In this document: positions 51,860 through 61,277 of the stretch, piece after piece
Layout: every line of letters starts with the position of its first letter
Numbering within the stretch: position 1 is the first letter of the stretch
Assembly (NCBI GenBank): GCA_021822495.1
Contig: JAKAQO010000008.1
Span: 1-64,000, forward strand
DNA: 64,000 nucleotides
Direction of reading: 5' to 3'
DNA from: a bacterium
Lineage (GTDB): Bacteria > Elusimicrobiota > Elusimicrobia > UBA1565 > UBA9628
Program-made: the position numbers and the translations under genes
The notes under the pieces: generated by a model
What the model saw: the letters and a program-made list of their open reading frames with translations, nothing else
What the model was told of the DNA's origin: nothing
The model's database searches: none

Positions 51860-52537
51860 ATGAAAGTCACAGAAAGAAACGGCAAAGAAAACGCTCCAGC
51901 CTCAGTCGTTTGCCTTTTTCTAACTCTTCTTTTATCTGCCTGCGCGGGAACTTCTCCCAGAACAACAGCGGACATCTCTCCCAACCGGGGCGCAGTCGTC
52001 ATCGCAGCCAGAATCAACACGCCTGACGGACGGGCCTATACCGGCGGCATTCACCTCACCTTGCAAGGCATCGGTGGGGAATCTTTAGAAACCTATAATT
52101 TCTATCTTCCCGCGCGGCGGACTGTTCTCTACCAGATAGCCGCGGGAACCTACCGCATCGAAGCTCCAAAAAATTTCTTTGGAATCACTCGGGAAACTCT
52201 TCCCATCGTGGCGGATGGAAAGAAATATTTCCCGAATTTTCCAGAAAGCTTGTCCCAGCTAAAGCCTTTCGTGCTCAAACCGGAAAAAACCATCGTAATC
52301 GGGGAATTAGATATTTCCGTGACTCCCGGGACGAAGGAAAGCCCACGTTCGGTTTCCATCGAGTTTAAGCAAGGAGCAAAGGATAAAAGAAAGCTTCTCG
52401 CTCAAATTATTCATCAGATGCTTGACCCGGAAATACCTGAAGACATTAAAAAAAGCGAGCAGTCTTGGCTTAACTCCATTCAACAGGCTCTCATTGCAGT
52501 TAATCAAAAAACCGAAATACCCACTCCAAAACCATGA
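51860..52537 (+). CDS. Predicted lipoprotein
   Basis: 225 residues with a lipobox LLSA-C28, so it is lipid-anchored after cleavage. The mature part starts with a beta-sandwich-like region (AARINTPDGRAYTGGIHLTLQGIGG) similar in feel to PEGA or transthyretin-like domains and ends in a helical tail. Family not recognised. It overlaps rpiB by ATGA and lies 25 bases after the SpoIID gene. Confidence 0.65.
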   Translation: MKVTERNGKENAPASVVCLFLTLLLSACAGTSPRTTADISPNRGAVVIAARINTPDGRAYTGGIHLTLQGIGGESLETYNFYLPARRTVLYQIAAGTYRIEAPKNFFGITRETLPIVADGKKYFPNFPESLSQLKPFVLKPEKTIVIGELDISVTPGTKESPRSVSIEFKQGAKDKRKLLAQIIHQMLDPEIPEDIKKSEQSWLNSIQQALIAVNQKTEIPTPKP

Positions 52538-52989
52538 AAATTGCCATCGCCTCCGACCACGCGGGATATCCGCTCAAAATAAAACTTGTGGAAAGCTTAA
52601 AAAAAAGCGAGCATGAATTATTGGACTTAAGCGAAGGCGCGCCTGACCCGCAAGACGATTATCCTGATTTTGCCAAGGCCGTCGCCTTGGCCGTGGCCGA
52701 GAAAAAAGTCGAGCGCGGCGTTCTTGTTTGCGGAAGCGGAGTCGGGGCCAATGTCGCCGCAAACAAAATTCCCGGGGTCCGAGCTTGTGTCTGTCATGAT
52801 ACTTTTTCCGCTAGGCAGGGAGTTGAGGACGATGATATGAATGTCCTCTGCCTGGGCGGGCGCATTATCGGAGAAGAGCTCGCGAAAGAAATACTCAAAA
52901 CCTTTCTCGCCTCTCGGTTTTCAAATGCCGAAAGGCATTTAAGACGCCTTAAGAAAGTACTGTCCATAGAAAAGGAGTTCGCCAAATGA
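52534..52989 (+). CDS. rpiB: Ribose-5-phosphate isomerase B
   Basis: 151 residues. The LacAB/RpiB family signature is complete: IASDHAGYPLK at the start, catalytic Cys in VCGSGVGANVAANKIPGVRA, then HDTFSARQ and DDMNVLCLGGRIIG. It interconverts ribulose-5-P and ribose-5-P, completing the oxidative branch with gnd and zwf nearby. ATGA overlaps at both ends show operonic coupling with the lipoprotein and pgi. Confidence 0.95.
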   Translation: MKIAIASDHAGYPLKIKLVESLKKSEHELLDLSEGAPDPQDDYPDFAKAVALAVAEKKVERGVLVCGSGVGANVAANKIPGVRACVCHDTFSARQGVEDDDMNVLCLGGRIIGEELAKEILKTFLASRFSNAERHLRRLKKVLSIEKEFAK

Positions 52990-54710
52990 ATACACTAGAA
53001 AAAGCAAAAGCCGTTCAAGACCCCGCAGTCGAAGCCGCATTTGAGGAACTAAAAAAAAGCGATTTTCTCGCGCTCTTTAAAGCTAAACAAGCGTCTTTGT
53101 GGAAAAAAGAACCCGAAAACCAAGCCATTATCAACAAGTCCCTAGGCTGGATTGACGCCCCTGAAACGACCGCCATGTCGGTGGGAGCCTTAAGATCTTT
53201 TGTCTCCGAACTAGAGAAAGAAGAAATTGAATCCGCCGTCGTTTTGGGAATGGGAGGTTCAAGTCTCTGCTGCGAGGTTTTTAAAGAGTGTTTCCCGCAC
53301 CCCAATCACAAAATCCGGCTTGAGGTCTTGGACTCAACTTCCCCGGAATCCGTTTTGGCCCTTCAGAAAAAACTGAACCTCAAAAAAACCCTCTTTATCG
53401 TTTCCAGTAAATCCGGCTCCACCATGGAGCCTAATTGCTTCATGGATTATTTTTTCTCGGAAACTCAAAAGGTCTTGGGAAATAAAACCCCTAACCATTT
53501 TATCGCCGTCACCGATCCCAACACGAGCCTTGAGAAAAAAACCTCTCAAATGCGCTTTCGGAAAATTTGGCCCGGCAATCCTCAGGTGGGGGGAAGATAT
53601 TCCGCGCTGACCAATTTCGGCATCGTTCCAGCCGCTATCTCGGGCCTCAACGTCGAAGACATTCTCAATCGCGCCCGCAAAATAAGAACCCAGGTTCTTT
53701 CAGAAAATAATCCGGCGGAAAATCCGGCCCTCTGTCTCGGCGCGTTTTTGGGCGCTAACGCCCGCAAGGGAAAAGATAAGTTGACCTTGATTCTTTCTCC
53801 TCATTACAAGGCCTTCGGACTTTGGATTGAGCAACTCATCGCTGAATCAACCGGAAAAGAAGGACGCGGAATCGTGCCGATTATCGCTGAAGAAGGATTG
53901 TCTCCCAAAGACGTCAGTTCCGATCGCATTTTTGTCGGAATTATTGATCACAAAGACGCGCAGAACGCCGATTTGCTTAGAAAACTTAAGGAGAGCGGCG
54001 CGCCTTGTTTATCTTACGCGACAGAAGACCCCTATGAACTCTCGGAACAGTTTTTTCTCTGGGAGGCGGCAACCGCCGCCGCCGGATTTTTATTGGGAAT
54101 CAACCCATTCGACCAGCCGAACGTCCAAGCGGCCAAAGACCTGACGGTCGATATTCTCTCAAAAGCGAAGAAGGGGAGAATCGCGGAGGAAAAGCCTTTC
54201 CTTCGCTCCGGAGAATCTCAAGTGTTTTGCGATGAGATGCTTAAGGAAAGCATCCTTAAAGATCAAAAGAAGCCCAATTGGCCGCTTGCGGATTTAATCA
54301 AAAAACATTGCTCTCGGCTTAAAACAGGGGACTACGCCGTGATCCTAGCCTATATCCATCCCGAAGCCGCAATTCAAAAAGAGTTGGAAACGCTCCGGTC
54401 TTTTCTTGCAAAAACCTACCGCGTTCCCTTCGCCTTGGAGTTTGGTCCTCGCTATCTTCATTCAACCGGACAACTCTACAAAGGAGGGGGGGCAGGCGGG
54501 CTTTTTCTGGAAATCGCCTTGACCAAGGAAAAGAAACTTCCCATTGCCGGCCGGCCATGGGGTTTTGAGACCTTGATTCGGGCCCAGGCCTTGGGAGATT
54601 ATTCCGCGCTCAAATCCTCCGGGCATCGGATTCTTAGGCTTGATTTTCCGACGGATGAATTTTCGGCGGTTAAAGCCGTGGCCCAAGCCTTGAAAAAAAT
54701 AAGCGCATGA
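52986..54710 (+). CDS. pgi: Glucose-6-phosphate isomerase
   Basis: 574 residues. SIS folds carry GMGGSSLCCEVF, VSSKSGSTMEP and LTNFGIVPA, matching Pgi, especially the form fused to transaldolase in some phyla, but here the transaldolase part is absent. It interconverts glucose-6-P and fructose-6-P. It overlaps rpiB and kdsC by ATGA. Confidence 0.9.
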   Translation: MNTLEKAKAVQDPAVEAAFEELKKSDFLALFKAKQASLWKKEPENQAIINKSLGWIDAPETTAMSVGALRSFVSELEKEEIESAVVLGMGGSSLCCEVFKECFPHPNHKIRLEVLDSTSPESVLALQKKLNLKKTLFIVSSKSGSTMEPNCFMDYFFSETQKVLGNKTPNHFIAVTDPNTSLEKKTSQMRFRKIWPGNPQVGGRYSALTNFGIVPAAISGLNVEDILNRARKIRTQVLSENNPAENPALCLGAFLGANARKGKDKLTLILSPHYKAFGLWIEQLIAESTGKEGRGIVPIIAEEGLSPKDVSSDRIFVGIIDHKDAQNADLLRKLKESGAPCLSYATEDPYELSEQFFLWEAATAAAGFLLGINPFDQPNVQAAKDLTVDILSKAKKGRIAEEKPFLRSGESQVFCDEMLKESILKDQKKPNWPLADLIKKHCSRLKTGDYAVILAYIHPEAAIQKELETLRSFLAKTYRVPFALEFGPRYLHSTGQLYKGGGAGGLFLEIALTKEKKLPIAGRPWGFETLIRAQALGDYSALKSSGHRILRLDFPTDEFSAVKAVAQALKKISA

Positions 54711-55252
54711 AATTAAAAAACCAAAGCCAATTTTTTGAGGCCGCGAAAAAAATTAAATTAGTTTTGATGGACGTAGACGGGGTTCTCACGGGCGGGGTCG
54801 TTTACCATTTCGCGCTCAAAGAAGGTCTCGTCGAATTTAAAGGCGTTCACGCGCAAGACGCCATATCTCTTGCTTGGCTTTCTGATTTCCAAATCAAAAC
54901 TGGAATCATCAGCGGAAGAAATTCGGCGGGGCTGGCCGAACGGCTTAAGGCCCTCAAAGTCTCCTTTATCTACCAAGGCCGTCTGGATAAAAAAGCGGTT
55001 TTTGATGAGATCTGCCAAAATTCCAAAATCCAGCCCAAACACGCGCTCTATCTCGGAGATGATTTGCCGGACATTCCCGTTATCAACTCTGCCGGCATCG
55101 GCGTCGCGGTTAACAACGCGCGTCCGGAGGTCAAACAAGCGGCGGCTTGGGTGACCAAAAATCCCGGCGGACAAGGCGCGGTCAGGGAAATTTCCGAAAT
55201 GATTCTCAAGGCCCAAGGCCTCTGGCCTAAAATTCTAGCGACATTCCGCTAA
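54707..55252 (+). CDS. kdsC: KDO-8-phosphate phosphatase (HAD family)
   Basis: 181 residues. HAD motif I is LMDVDGVLTGG, motif II IISGRNS, motif III Lys in DKKAVF and motif IV YLGDDLPDIPV. This is the capless C0 HAD layout of KdsC, which removes phosphate from KDO-8-P for lipopolysaccharide synthesis. It implies an LPS-type outer membrane. It overlaps pgi by 4 bases. Confidence 0.9.
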   Translation: MKLKNQSQFFEAAKKIKLVLMDVDGVLTGGVVYHFALKEGLVEFKGVHAQDAISLAWLSDFQIKTGIISGRNSAGLAERLKALKVSFIYQGRLDKKAVFDEICQNSKIQPKHALYLGDDLPDIPVINSAGIGVAVNNARPEVKQAAAWVTKNPGGQGAVREISEMILKAQGLWPKILATFR

Positions 55253-55268
55253 GACGCGAACATTTCTT

Positions 55269-55277
55269 TGTTATAAT
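55269..55277 (+). promoter_or_regulatory. Extended -10 promoter, near-leaderless
   Basis: TGTTATAAT (TG-N-TATAAT) ends about 10 bases before ATG 55288. No matching -35 is seen. Confidence 0.5.
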
Positions 55278-55287
55278 TTTGAGCGAA

Positions 55288-55884
55288 ATGAACCAATCAG
55301 GACAAAAGTTGTGGGGGCTTCTCCTTGTTATTGATTCTTTTTTTGTCGTTATTTTTGGGGGAGCCTTTGCCGCGAAACTCTATGAGAGTTGGCAAACTCC
55401 CGCTCGCGAATTTACCGCTCCCATTCATGAGTTGAAACCGGCTCTCCCCAAGCCGCTTCGCGCCGTTTCTTCTATCCCTCAGCATTTAAAGAAGGCAACT
55501 ATTTCTCAATCGCCTACTCCGGCAGCGCCTAAGCCCATAGCGGCACAACCGCCACAAACGCAGAAACAGAAAAATCAAGTTGCGAAGACTCATCTTCCGT
55601 CATATAAAGAACCCCAGATACTTCCGTCTCGCGGACCCGAGAAGGCCCGAGGCGTAGTCTTTCACTATTACGGCAAAAAATCTCACCGAGTCTTTCTCAT
55701 CGCTTCGTTTATTCGCGGGAGAAAAGAGCCGCTTAAAAAGGCCAAGCGCGGGGGGTGGAAAGCGAAAGTTTTTTTGATGCCGGGAAATTATCGTTATCAA
55801 TTCCTGGTGGATGGCAGAAAAATCCTCGATCCCCGCAATCCAAGGCATAAAGGCCGATTTTCTTTCTTCTCCCTTGAAAAATAG
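55288..55884 (+). CDS. Membrane-anchored protein with glycogen-binding (AMPK-CBM/CBM48-like) domain
   Basis: 198 residues from ATG 55288. One N-terminal membrane helix (about 11-27) is followed by a Pro/Gln/Ala-rich linker (about 45-110) and a C-terminal domain (about 120-198: VVFHYYGKKSHRVFLIASF, GGWKAKVFLMPGNYRYQFLVDGRKILDP). The latter matches glycogen-recognition modules of AMPK-beta and branching enzymes. Such orphan domains on a membrane stalk may bind a polysaccharide or act as a scaffold. No catalytic domain is present. Confidence 0.75.
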   Translation: MNQSGQKLWGLLLVIDSFFVVIFGGAFAAKLYESWQTPAREFTAPIHELKPALPKPLRAVSSIPQHLKKATISQSPTPAAPKPIAAQPPQTQKQKNQVAKTHLPSYKEPQILPSRGPEKARGVVFHYYGKKSHRVFLIASFIRGRKEPLKKAKRGGWKAKVFLMPGNYRYQFLVDGRKILDPRNPRHKGRFSFFSLEK

Positions 55885-55897
55885 CGCATGGAGTTTA

Positions 55898-55922
55898 GAA
55901 AAAGGGACTGTCCCCTTTTTTA
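55898..55922. repeat. REP-like GGGACTGTCCC copy, possible terminator
   Basis: AAAAAGGGACTGTCCCC followed by a run of six T, matching the right arm of the element at 44943-45031. Placed between genes, it could act as a bidirectional terminator. Confidence 0.65.
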
Positions 55923-55983
55923 TTATTTTCACGTCATTTTTCCGTAACACGTGCCTGTTATCCTCTTTTTCAGCAGCCTTGCT

Positions 55984-58900
55984 ATGTCTAAACGATTAAA
56001 GATTTCCTGGGCAATGGCGGGAGTATTTTTCTGTCTCTTTCCCGCTCTTTCTTACGCTCAATTAACGGCCGTTTTTGGCCAAAGTTCAAGCCTTCTGCCC
56101 GACGGTTCAATTTTGGTTGTCGGAGGCGAAACAACCACAAACCCTCCTTCGACTGCCCGCGCCCAACTCATCAATCCTAATGGAACCGTGACTCAAGCCT
56201 CAACCTCAGGCCTGCCCGCCGTCAGTTCCCACACTGCAACAATTTTGCCCAATGGGCTTGTTCTTGTGACCGGAGGAATCAATAACACGGGAATTCTTCA
56301 AACTACAGAAATCTATAACCCTACCACCAACACCTGGGCCGCCGGCCCCAATCTCAGCACTCCTCGATTTGGACATACGGCAACTCTCCTAAACAATGGC
56401 AACGTCCTCATTTGCGGAGGCTATCCCAATACATCAGGAACTGCCGTTAATTCCTGCGATCTCTATAATCCGGGAACTAATCAGATCACGGCGGGACCAA
56501 TCACGGGCACGGCCCGCGCTTTTCATTCGGCCACTCTTTTGCCGAGTGGTGATGTATTTATGGCCGGCGGCGTCAGCGGTGGAAGCTATATTGACACAAC
56601 CGAAACCTATAGCGCTCAAAGTAATTCCTTTAATGCTGGCCCGGCTCTTTCGCTTGAAACCGCCTTTCATACGGCAACTGCCATGGGAGATGGTCGCGTA
56701 TTGATTGTCGGCGGAAAAAATGCGGTCAATAACCCTTTAACACTAAGCATCCCTGGAATTAACGAAAGCACCAACACCGTCCAAATTTACGATCCGGCAA
56801 GCGGCTTTTCATTCGGAGCTCCAATGTATGAAAACCGCGAAAAATTCGCGGCGGATTTAGACGCCAATGGAAATGTCAACGTCTCAGGGGGACTCGGAAC
56901 CATTCCCACATCCAATGATCCCGCTCCTACCCTCTCTGTCAGCGGAAGCATCTCTTTTACCCCTACGCCTCTCTCTACTACAACAGTCCTTACTGGAAGT
57001 TTCAGTAATCAAACCGTCACAATCGCAAACCCAACCCCTGTTTTACTCAATCTCTCGGTTAAAACCGCAGGCATCATTGTCGGAGGATTTGTAAGTTTTC
57101 CGAACAGCCAAATTAATTTTACCAGCGGCACTATCAGCGTTAATGCTTTCAATGTAACGATCAATGGTCAGGGAACCTGTATTTATACAGCAGGAAACAG
57201 CCCGCCCTGGACCTGCGGAGAAGTTAAAATCGCATCCCTTCCGCCCTTAAGCGGCACCATTAACTGCACACAGCCCCCTTGCTCATCGCCTATTAATTTA
57301 TCTTCCAATGGTTCACCCTCTTCACTCAGCGAAGCTCCTGGAGTCAGCGCCCCCGTCTCCGTTATCACTTCCAGCATGGTGTTTGCCGATGTCGAGAGTT
57401 ATAATCCCCAGAAAAATACCTGGACCCTTGAAACCGCGGCCTTAGCCGGCCCTCCGCTCGTCGCTTTTTATATCAACCCATCACAGGCGCCCTACGCCCC
57501 TTATAATCCTTCGCGATTCGCAGAAAACTCCCTCTTGTCTCCCATGGACACCAATGAGGTCATCGGAGGCGCGACCTGGGGGGGGACATCCTACACCACC
57601 CAGGGAAGCGTCTCTGGAAACGCCGACATCATTATGGGTATTGAGCCCGTTACTCAGACGGCCACCGGGCCAAGCCTTCCAAGCCCCCGGGCCTACCACA
57701 CGGCGACGACCTTGCCCGATGGTCAAATTCTCATCGCCGGAGGCCAAGATGTGAGTACGGATACCCTGAACACTTCTCTAATCTTTGATCCCAATGCCTT
57801 GACCTTTAGCACAACTTCGCCTCTCAATGTCTCGCGCGCCAAACAAACGGCCACGCTTTTGCCGAACGGAAATGTGCTTGTCGCCGGAGGTTTCAACTTT
57901 ATCAATTCCAGCACAGGAACCACTCTATCGAGCTGTGAAATTTACAATTCAACCGGAAACGCCTGGACGTTGACCGGAGCCATGAATTATGCGCGCCAAT
58001 ATCACACGGCGACCATTCTCCCCAACGGAAATGTTTTAGTCGTCGGAGGAATAGGAAGCGGGGGTTCAGGCGACTACTTGAACACCGCTGAAATTTATTA
58101 TTCAACTTCAGCGACCTGGGAGCCCGCCGCCTCCATCCCCTCAAGTTTGACGAATAATTCGCCGGGACTCGCGCAACACACGGCCACTCTTCTTCAAGAC
58201 GGCACGGTCCTTGTCGCCGGAGGTCAAAACAGTGGAGGCCCTCTAAGCAGCGTGGAAATCTATAACCCCGCGACGAATTCATGGGGCTCCGCCGCTTCAA
58301 TGCCCGCCACGCTTTGGGGACATACGGCAACGCTTTTATCCAATGGAAATGTTTTAATTGCCGGCGGAGATAACGGACTAGGCGAACAACAAGGATCTTA
58401 CCTCTATAACCCCACATCAAACTCCTGGTCCGCTACGGGAAAACTCACTGACGCAAGATTTGATCATAATGCCCTCCTACTCCCCAATGGGGGGGTTCTA
58501 GTTTCCGGCGGCTTTACCACCGTTGGCGCGATAGGAGATATTGAGGTCTATGACCCTTATTCCGGAAGCTGGACTATTACTGGAGGCGTCTCGCCCAAAG
58601 CCGCTCACACAACAAACATCTCTCTTTCCGGAACCATCTTTGATATTGGCGGCCTCGGCTCTCAGGGAGGAGGCAATTATTTAGCGGGAACCAATTCCTA
58701 TTTCTTTACCGCAACTCCTGACGGAGACACGGTCAACGCCCCGCCAAGCCTAAGGCAGCCGGTCGTCAACTCTGTCAATCTACCGGTTTTGCTTCCAGGC
58801 GCCAACGTCACTGTCACCGGAAGCAATTTCCATGGAGTCACCGAAGCCTCGGGAGGCGGGGCTTCCAGCGCGAACTCTGACCAGGACAAACCCAGAATGG

Positions 58901-61212
58901 TGCTCAGCGCTACCGATAACGGCACAAGTTTCATGGTAGATCTCACCACCGCCATCTACGCCAATTCCGCCAATCTTTGGACCCAAACCAATTCCTCAAT
59001 CACCATTCAACTACCCGTCAATAACTCCGCTCTTCCCTACGGTTGGTATCAGTTAAGAGAAGGCGCCAATGCCCAGTATTCCGCGGCTATTCTCGTTCAC
59101 GCCGGACCGCCGCTTCCCACCTCCGCCACGGGAATTCCACAACCCACGATACTCGGAATTTCTTCCGTTTCCTGGACCTGGAGCACACCACCCGGAACTT
59201 TTGACGGTTATGACGTCTATCAAGCGACCACCGGAGTTTTTCTCTCAACCGATGCCCAAACGACTTATGTGGAGACAAATCTTTCTCCCAACACGACAGT
59301 TCAACTCCTTGTCGCGCCTTATACTTTGTCTGGAGACGGACCGGGGTCTACCTCCGGCATGACCTATACTTTTGCGGCCGTTCCGCAAAATCTGTTTATC
59401 TCCTCAGATACGGGCTCCAGCCTGACCTTGGGATGGAGTCCGAATGATAATTCTCTCGGCACGGTTTACGAAGTTTCTGAATCTACGGACGGCTTTGTCA
59501 ATTCCTTTTCAACTCCCATTCCTAGTTCTCTTGATTACACTTCGACCACTACCGTCATTTCACCACTCCAAATGGATACGACCTATTATTTCCGCGTCCA
59601 AGCTTTCAACTACAACGGAATTCCCTCGGCTGGATTTAGCAATATCGTCACGACAACCACCGTCAACCAGGTTTTTAATCTTTCCGGAATTCCTATAAGC
59701 CCATCCTCCATTAATTGGAGTTGGACGAGCGCGGTCCTTCCCACTGGCGGATATTTCGCGGTTTATGACGCGACGACAACCCCGCCAGCATTAATTGGAA
59801 CTACAGTCAACACCTTCTTTACGGATTCAGGGCTTGCCATCAATTCTCCGCGCACGGTTGAAGTCGCCGCCGTCACTTCTTCCGGTCAAGGACCCTTGAC
59901 CTCTAGCGCGACTGTTTACACCGCCGCGGCTCAACCAACCCCTGTCAGCCCGGCCGTCACCGCCATTTCCACTTCGGGTTTTCTCGGGCAATGGGGAACT
60001 AGCGGCAATCCTAATTATACGCTCTATATTTGCAGCGTCACAGCTTTCAATGTCTCGACGAACGTCTTTACCAGTTTAACGACTGCCGCCAGTAGCTTTT
60101 CTTATTGCAATGTCAATGGTCTTCCCTTGCCGGGGACCTGGTTTCAAACCCAGGTTTTTGCCATCAACGGAAATGGAATACTCAGTACGCCGCTTATGCT
60201 TGGGACATCGGAAGAAACCTTGGCCGGGCCGCCGCAAAATCTAGCGGTCTTAGGAACCACGGCCGGATCTATTTCCATCGAGTGGAGTACCACCACCAAT
60301 TCATCCCTAGACACTTATCAGATTACTTACTCAACGGATGATTTTGTCAACACCATCAGCACCGCCATTTCATTCGCGGATAATTTTAGCGGCAGTTCCA
60401 CAACGATTTTGGGTCTCCTTGGCGGAGATACCTATTACATTCGCGGACAAGCCGAAAACCAAAGCCAAGCCTTAAGCGCTTTCTCAAACGTCATATCAAC
60501 CTTTACCTTTAATAACGGAGCTCCGCCGGGAAGTTCAGGAATTTATGTGGTGGCCAGTTCTCGAACCTATGAGACCTTCACGCTTTCAAACGGCGAGACG
60601 GGAAGTATTCTTGTTCAACCAAATTCTTTTTCACAAAACGTCATTCTCGTCATCTCGCCTCTCTCGACATCTCCGCCTCTTTGCCCGGGAACGGGATCTC
60701 AAATTGGAATTTCCGTAACGGCGAGCCCGGCTATTGAACCGACGACTCCGCTCACGTTGACCCTCTCTTATACCACACAACAAGTTCAAGGACTTAATCT
60801 CAATACGGCGTCACTCCTGAGAGTCACCGGGCCCAACACTTGCATCCCAGTTGAGACGACAGTCAATCAACCCGCCTCCCAGTTTACGGCGACTTTAAAC
60901 CACATTTCTCAATTTGAATTAGGAGAAGTCGCCGCCGGGACCAGCGTCAAAAGCGTCTTAATCTACCCTAACCCGCTTTATCCCTCTCGCGGAAATGGGT
61001 ACGTCACTTTCCAGAATTTGCCGGATGGCGCCCGAGTTCGAATCTATACAGTCATGGGCTCCCTAGTCTTTGAGGGAACTGCGGACGATTCCGGCCTTTT
61101 CCACTGGCCGGGTACTAACCGAGGCGGCCGTCTTGTCGCCAGCGGAGTCTATCTTGTTTACGTCAATTATCAAGGAACTAACGACATTTACAAAATCGCC
61201 GTTGAAAGATAG
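55984..61212 (+). CDS. Giant Kelch/FN3 surface protein with FlgD/T9SS-like C-terminal domain
   Basis: About 1742 residues from ATG 55984 (GTG 55951 is an alternative). Signal peptide ends LSYAQ. Two blocks of Kelch repeats (about 25-290 and 540-900) show the recurrent HTATLLPNGNVLVAGG signature of galactose-oxidase-type propellers. Between them is a beta-rich insert; after them come an IPT-like domain and four or five fibronectin-III domains. The C-terminal domain starts LIYPNPLYPSRG and ends YKIAVER. It is followed by a PorV-like gene, as for the other two giant proteins. No copper ligands of galactose oxidase were identified, so an adhesive role is more likely than enzymatic. Confidence 0.8.
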   Translation: MSKRLKISWAMAGVFFCLFPALSYAQLTAVFGQSSSLLPDGSILVVGGETTTNPPSTARAQLINPNGTVTQASTSGLPAVSSHTATILPNGLVLVTGGINNTGILQTTEIYNPTTNTWAAGPNLSTPRFGHTATLLNNGNVLICGGYPNTSGTAVNSCDLYNPGTNQITAGPITGTARAFHSATLLPSGDVFMAGGVSGGSYIDTTETYSAQSNSFNAGPALSLETAFHTATAMGDGRVLIVGGKNAVNNPLTLSIPGINESTNTVQIYDPASGFSFGAPMYENREKFAADLDANGNVNVSGGLGTIPTSNDPAPTLSVSGSISFTPTPLSTTTVLTGSFSNQTVTIANPTPVLLNLSVKTAGIIVGGFVSFPNSQINFTSGTISVNAFNVTINGQGTCIYTAGNSPPWTCGEVKIASLPPLSGTINCTQPPCSSPINLSSNGSPSSLSEAPGVSAPVSVITSSMVFADVESYNPQKNTWTLETAALAGPPLVAFYINPSQAPYAPYNPSRFAENSLLSPMDTNEVIGGATWGGTSYTTQGSVSGNADIIMGIEPVTQTATGPSLPSPRAYHTATTLPDGQILIAGGQDVSTDTLNTSLIFDPNALTFSTTSPLNVSRAKQTATLLPNGNVLVAGGFNFINSSTGTTLSSCEIYNSTGNAWTLTGAMNYARQYHTATILPNGNVLVVGGIGSGGSGDYLNTAEIYYSTSATWEPAASIPSSLTNNSPGLAQHTATLLQDGTVLVAGGQNSGGPLSSVEIYNPATNSWGSAASMPATLWGHTATLLSNGNVLIAGGDNGLGEQQGSYLYNPTSNSWSATGKLTDARFDHNALLLPNGGVLVSGGFTTVGAIGDIEVYDPYSGSWTITGGVSPKAAHTTNISLSGTIFDIGGLGSQGGGNYLAGTNSYFFTATPDGDTVNAPPSLRQPVVNSVNLPVLLPGANVTVTGSNFHGVTEASGGGASSANSDQDKPRMVLSATDNGTSFMVDLTTAIYANSANLWTQTNSSITIQLPVNNSALPYGWYQLREGANAQYSAAILVHAGPPLPTSATGIPQPTILGISSVSWTWSTPPGTFDGYDVYQATTGVFLSTDAQTTYVETNLSPNTTVQLLVAPYTLSGDGPGSTSGMTYTFAAVPQNLFISSDTGSSLTLGWSPNDNSLGTVYEVSESTDGFVNSFSTPIPSSLDYTSTTTVISPLQMDTTYYFRVQAFNYNGIPSAGFSNIVTTTTVNQVFNLSGIPISPSSINWSWTSAVLPTGGYFAVYDATTTPPALIGTTVNTFFTDSGLAINSPRTVEVAAVTSSGQGPLTSSATVYTAAAQPTPVSPAVTAISTSGFLGQWGTSGNPNYTLYICSVTAFNVSTNVFTSLTTAASSFSYCNVNGLPLPGTWFQTQVFAINGNGILSTPLMLGTSEETLAGPPQNLAVLGTTAGSISIEWSTTTNSSLDTYQITYSTDDFVNTISTAISFADNFSGSSTTILGLLGGDTYYIRGQAENQSQALSAFSNVISTFTFNNGAPPGSSGIYVVASSRTYETFTLSNGETGSILVQPNSFSQNVILVISPLSTSPPLCPGTGSQIGISVTASPAIEPTTPLTLTLSYTTQQVQGLNLNTASLLRVTGPNTCIPVETTVNQPASQFTATLNHISQFELGEVAAGTSVKSVLIYPNPLYPSRGNGYVTFQNLPDGARVRIYTVMGSLVFEGTADDSGLFHWPGTNRGGRLVASGVYLVYVNYQGTNDIYKIAVER

Positions 61213-61277
61213 CAAAAAGGAGAAGGTAGGCGTATAACAAACGCGCCATGAAAGTCATAATGCAAGGCGATAAAGGC

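Noticed and set aside
56200-58500. Galactose oxidase enzyme assignment for the Kelch protein
   Set aside because: Only the propeller repeats match; I could not identify copper ligands or the Cys-Tyr cofactor site.
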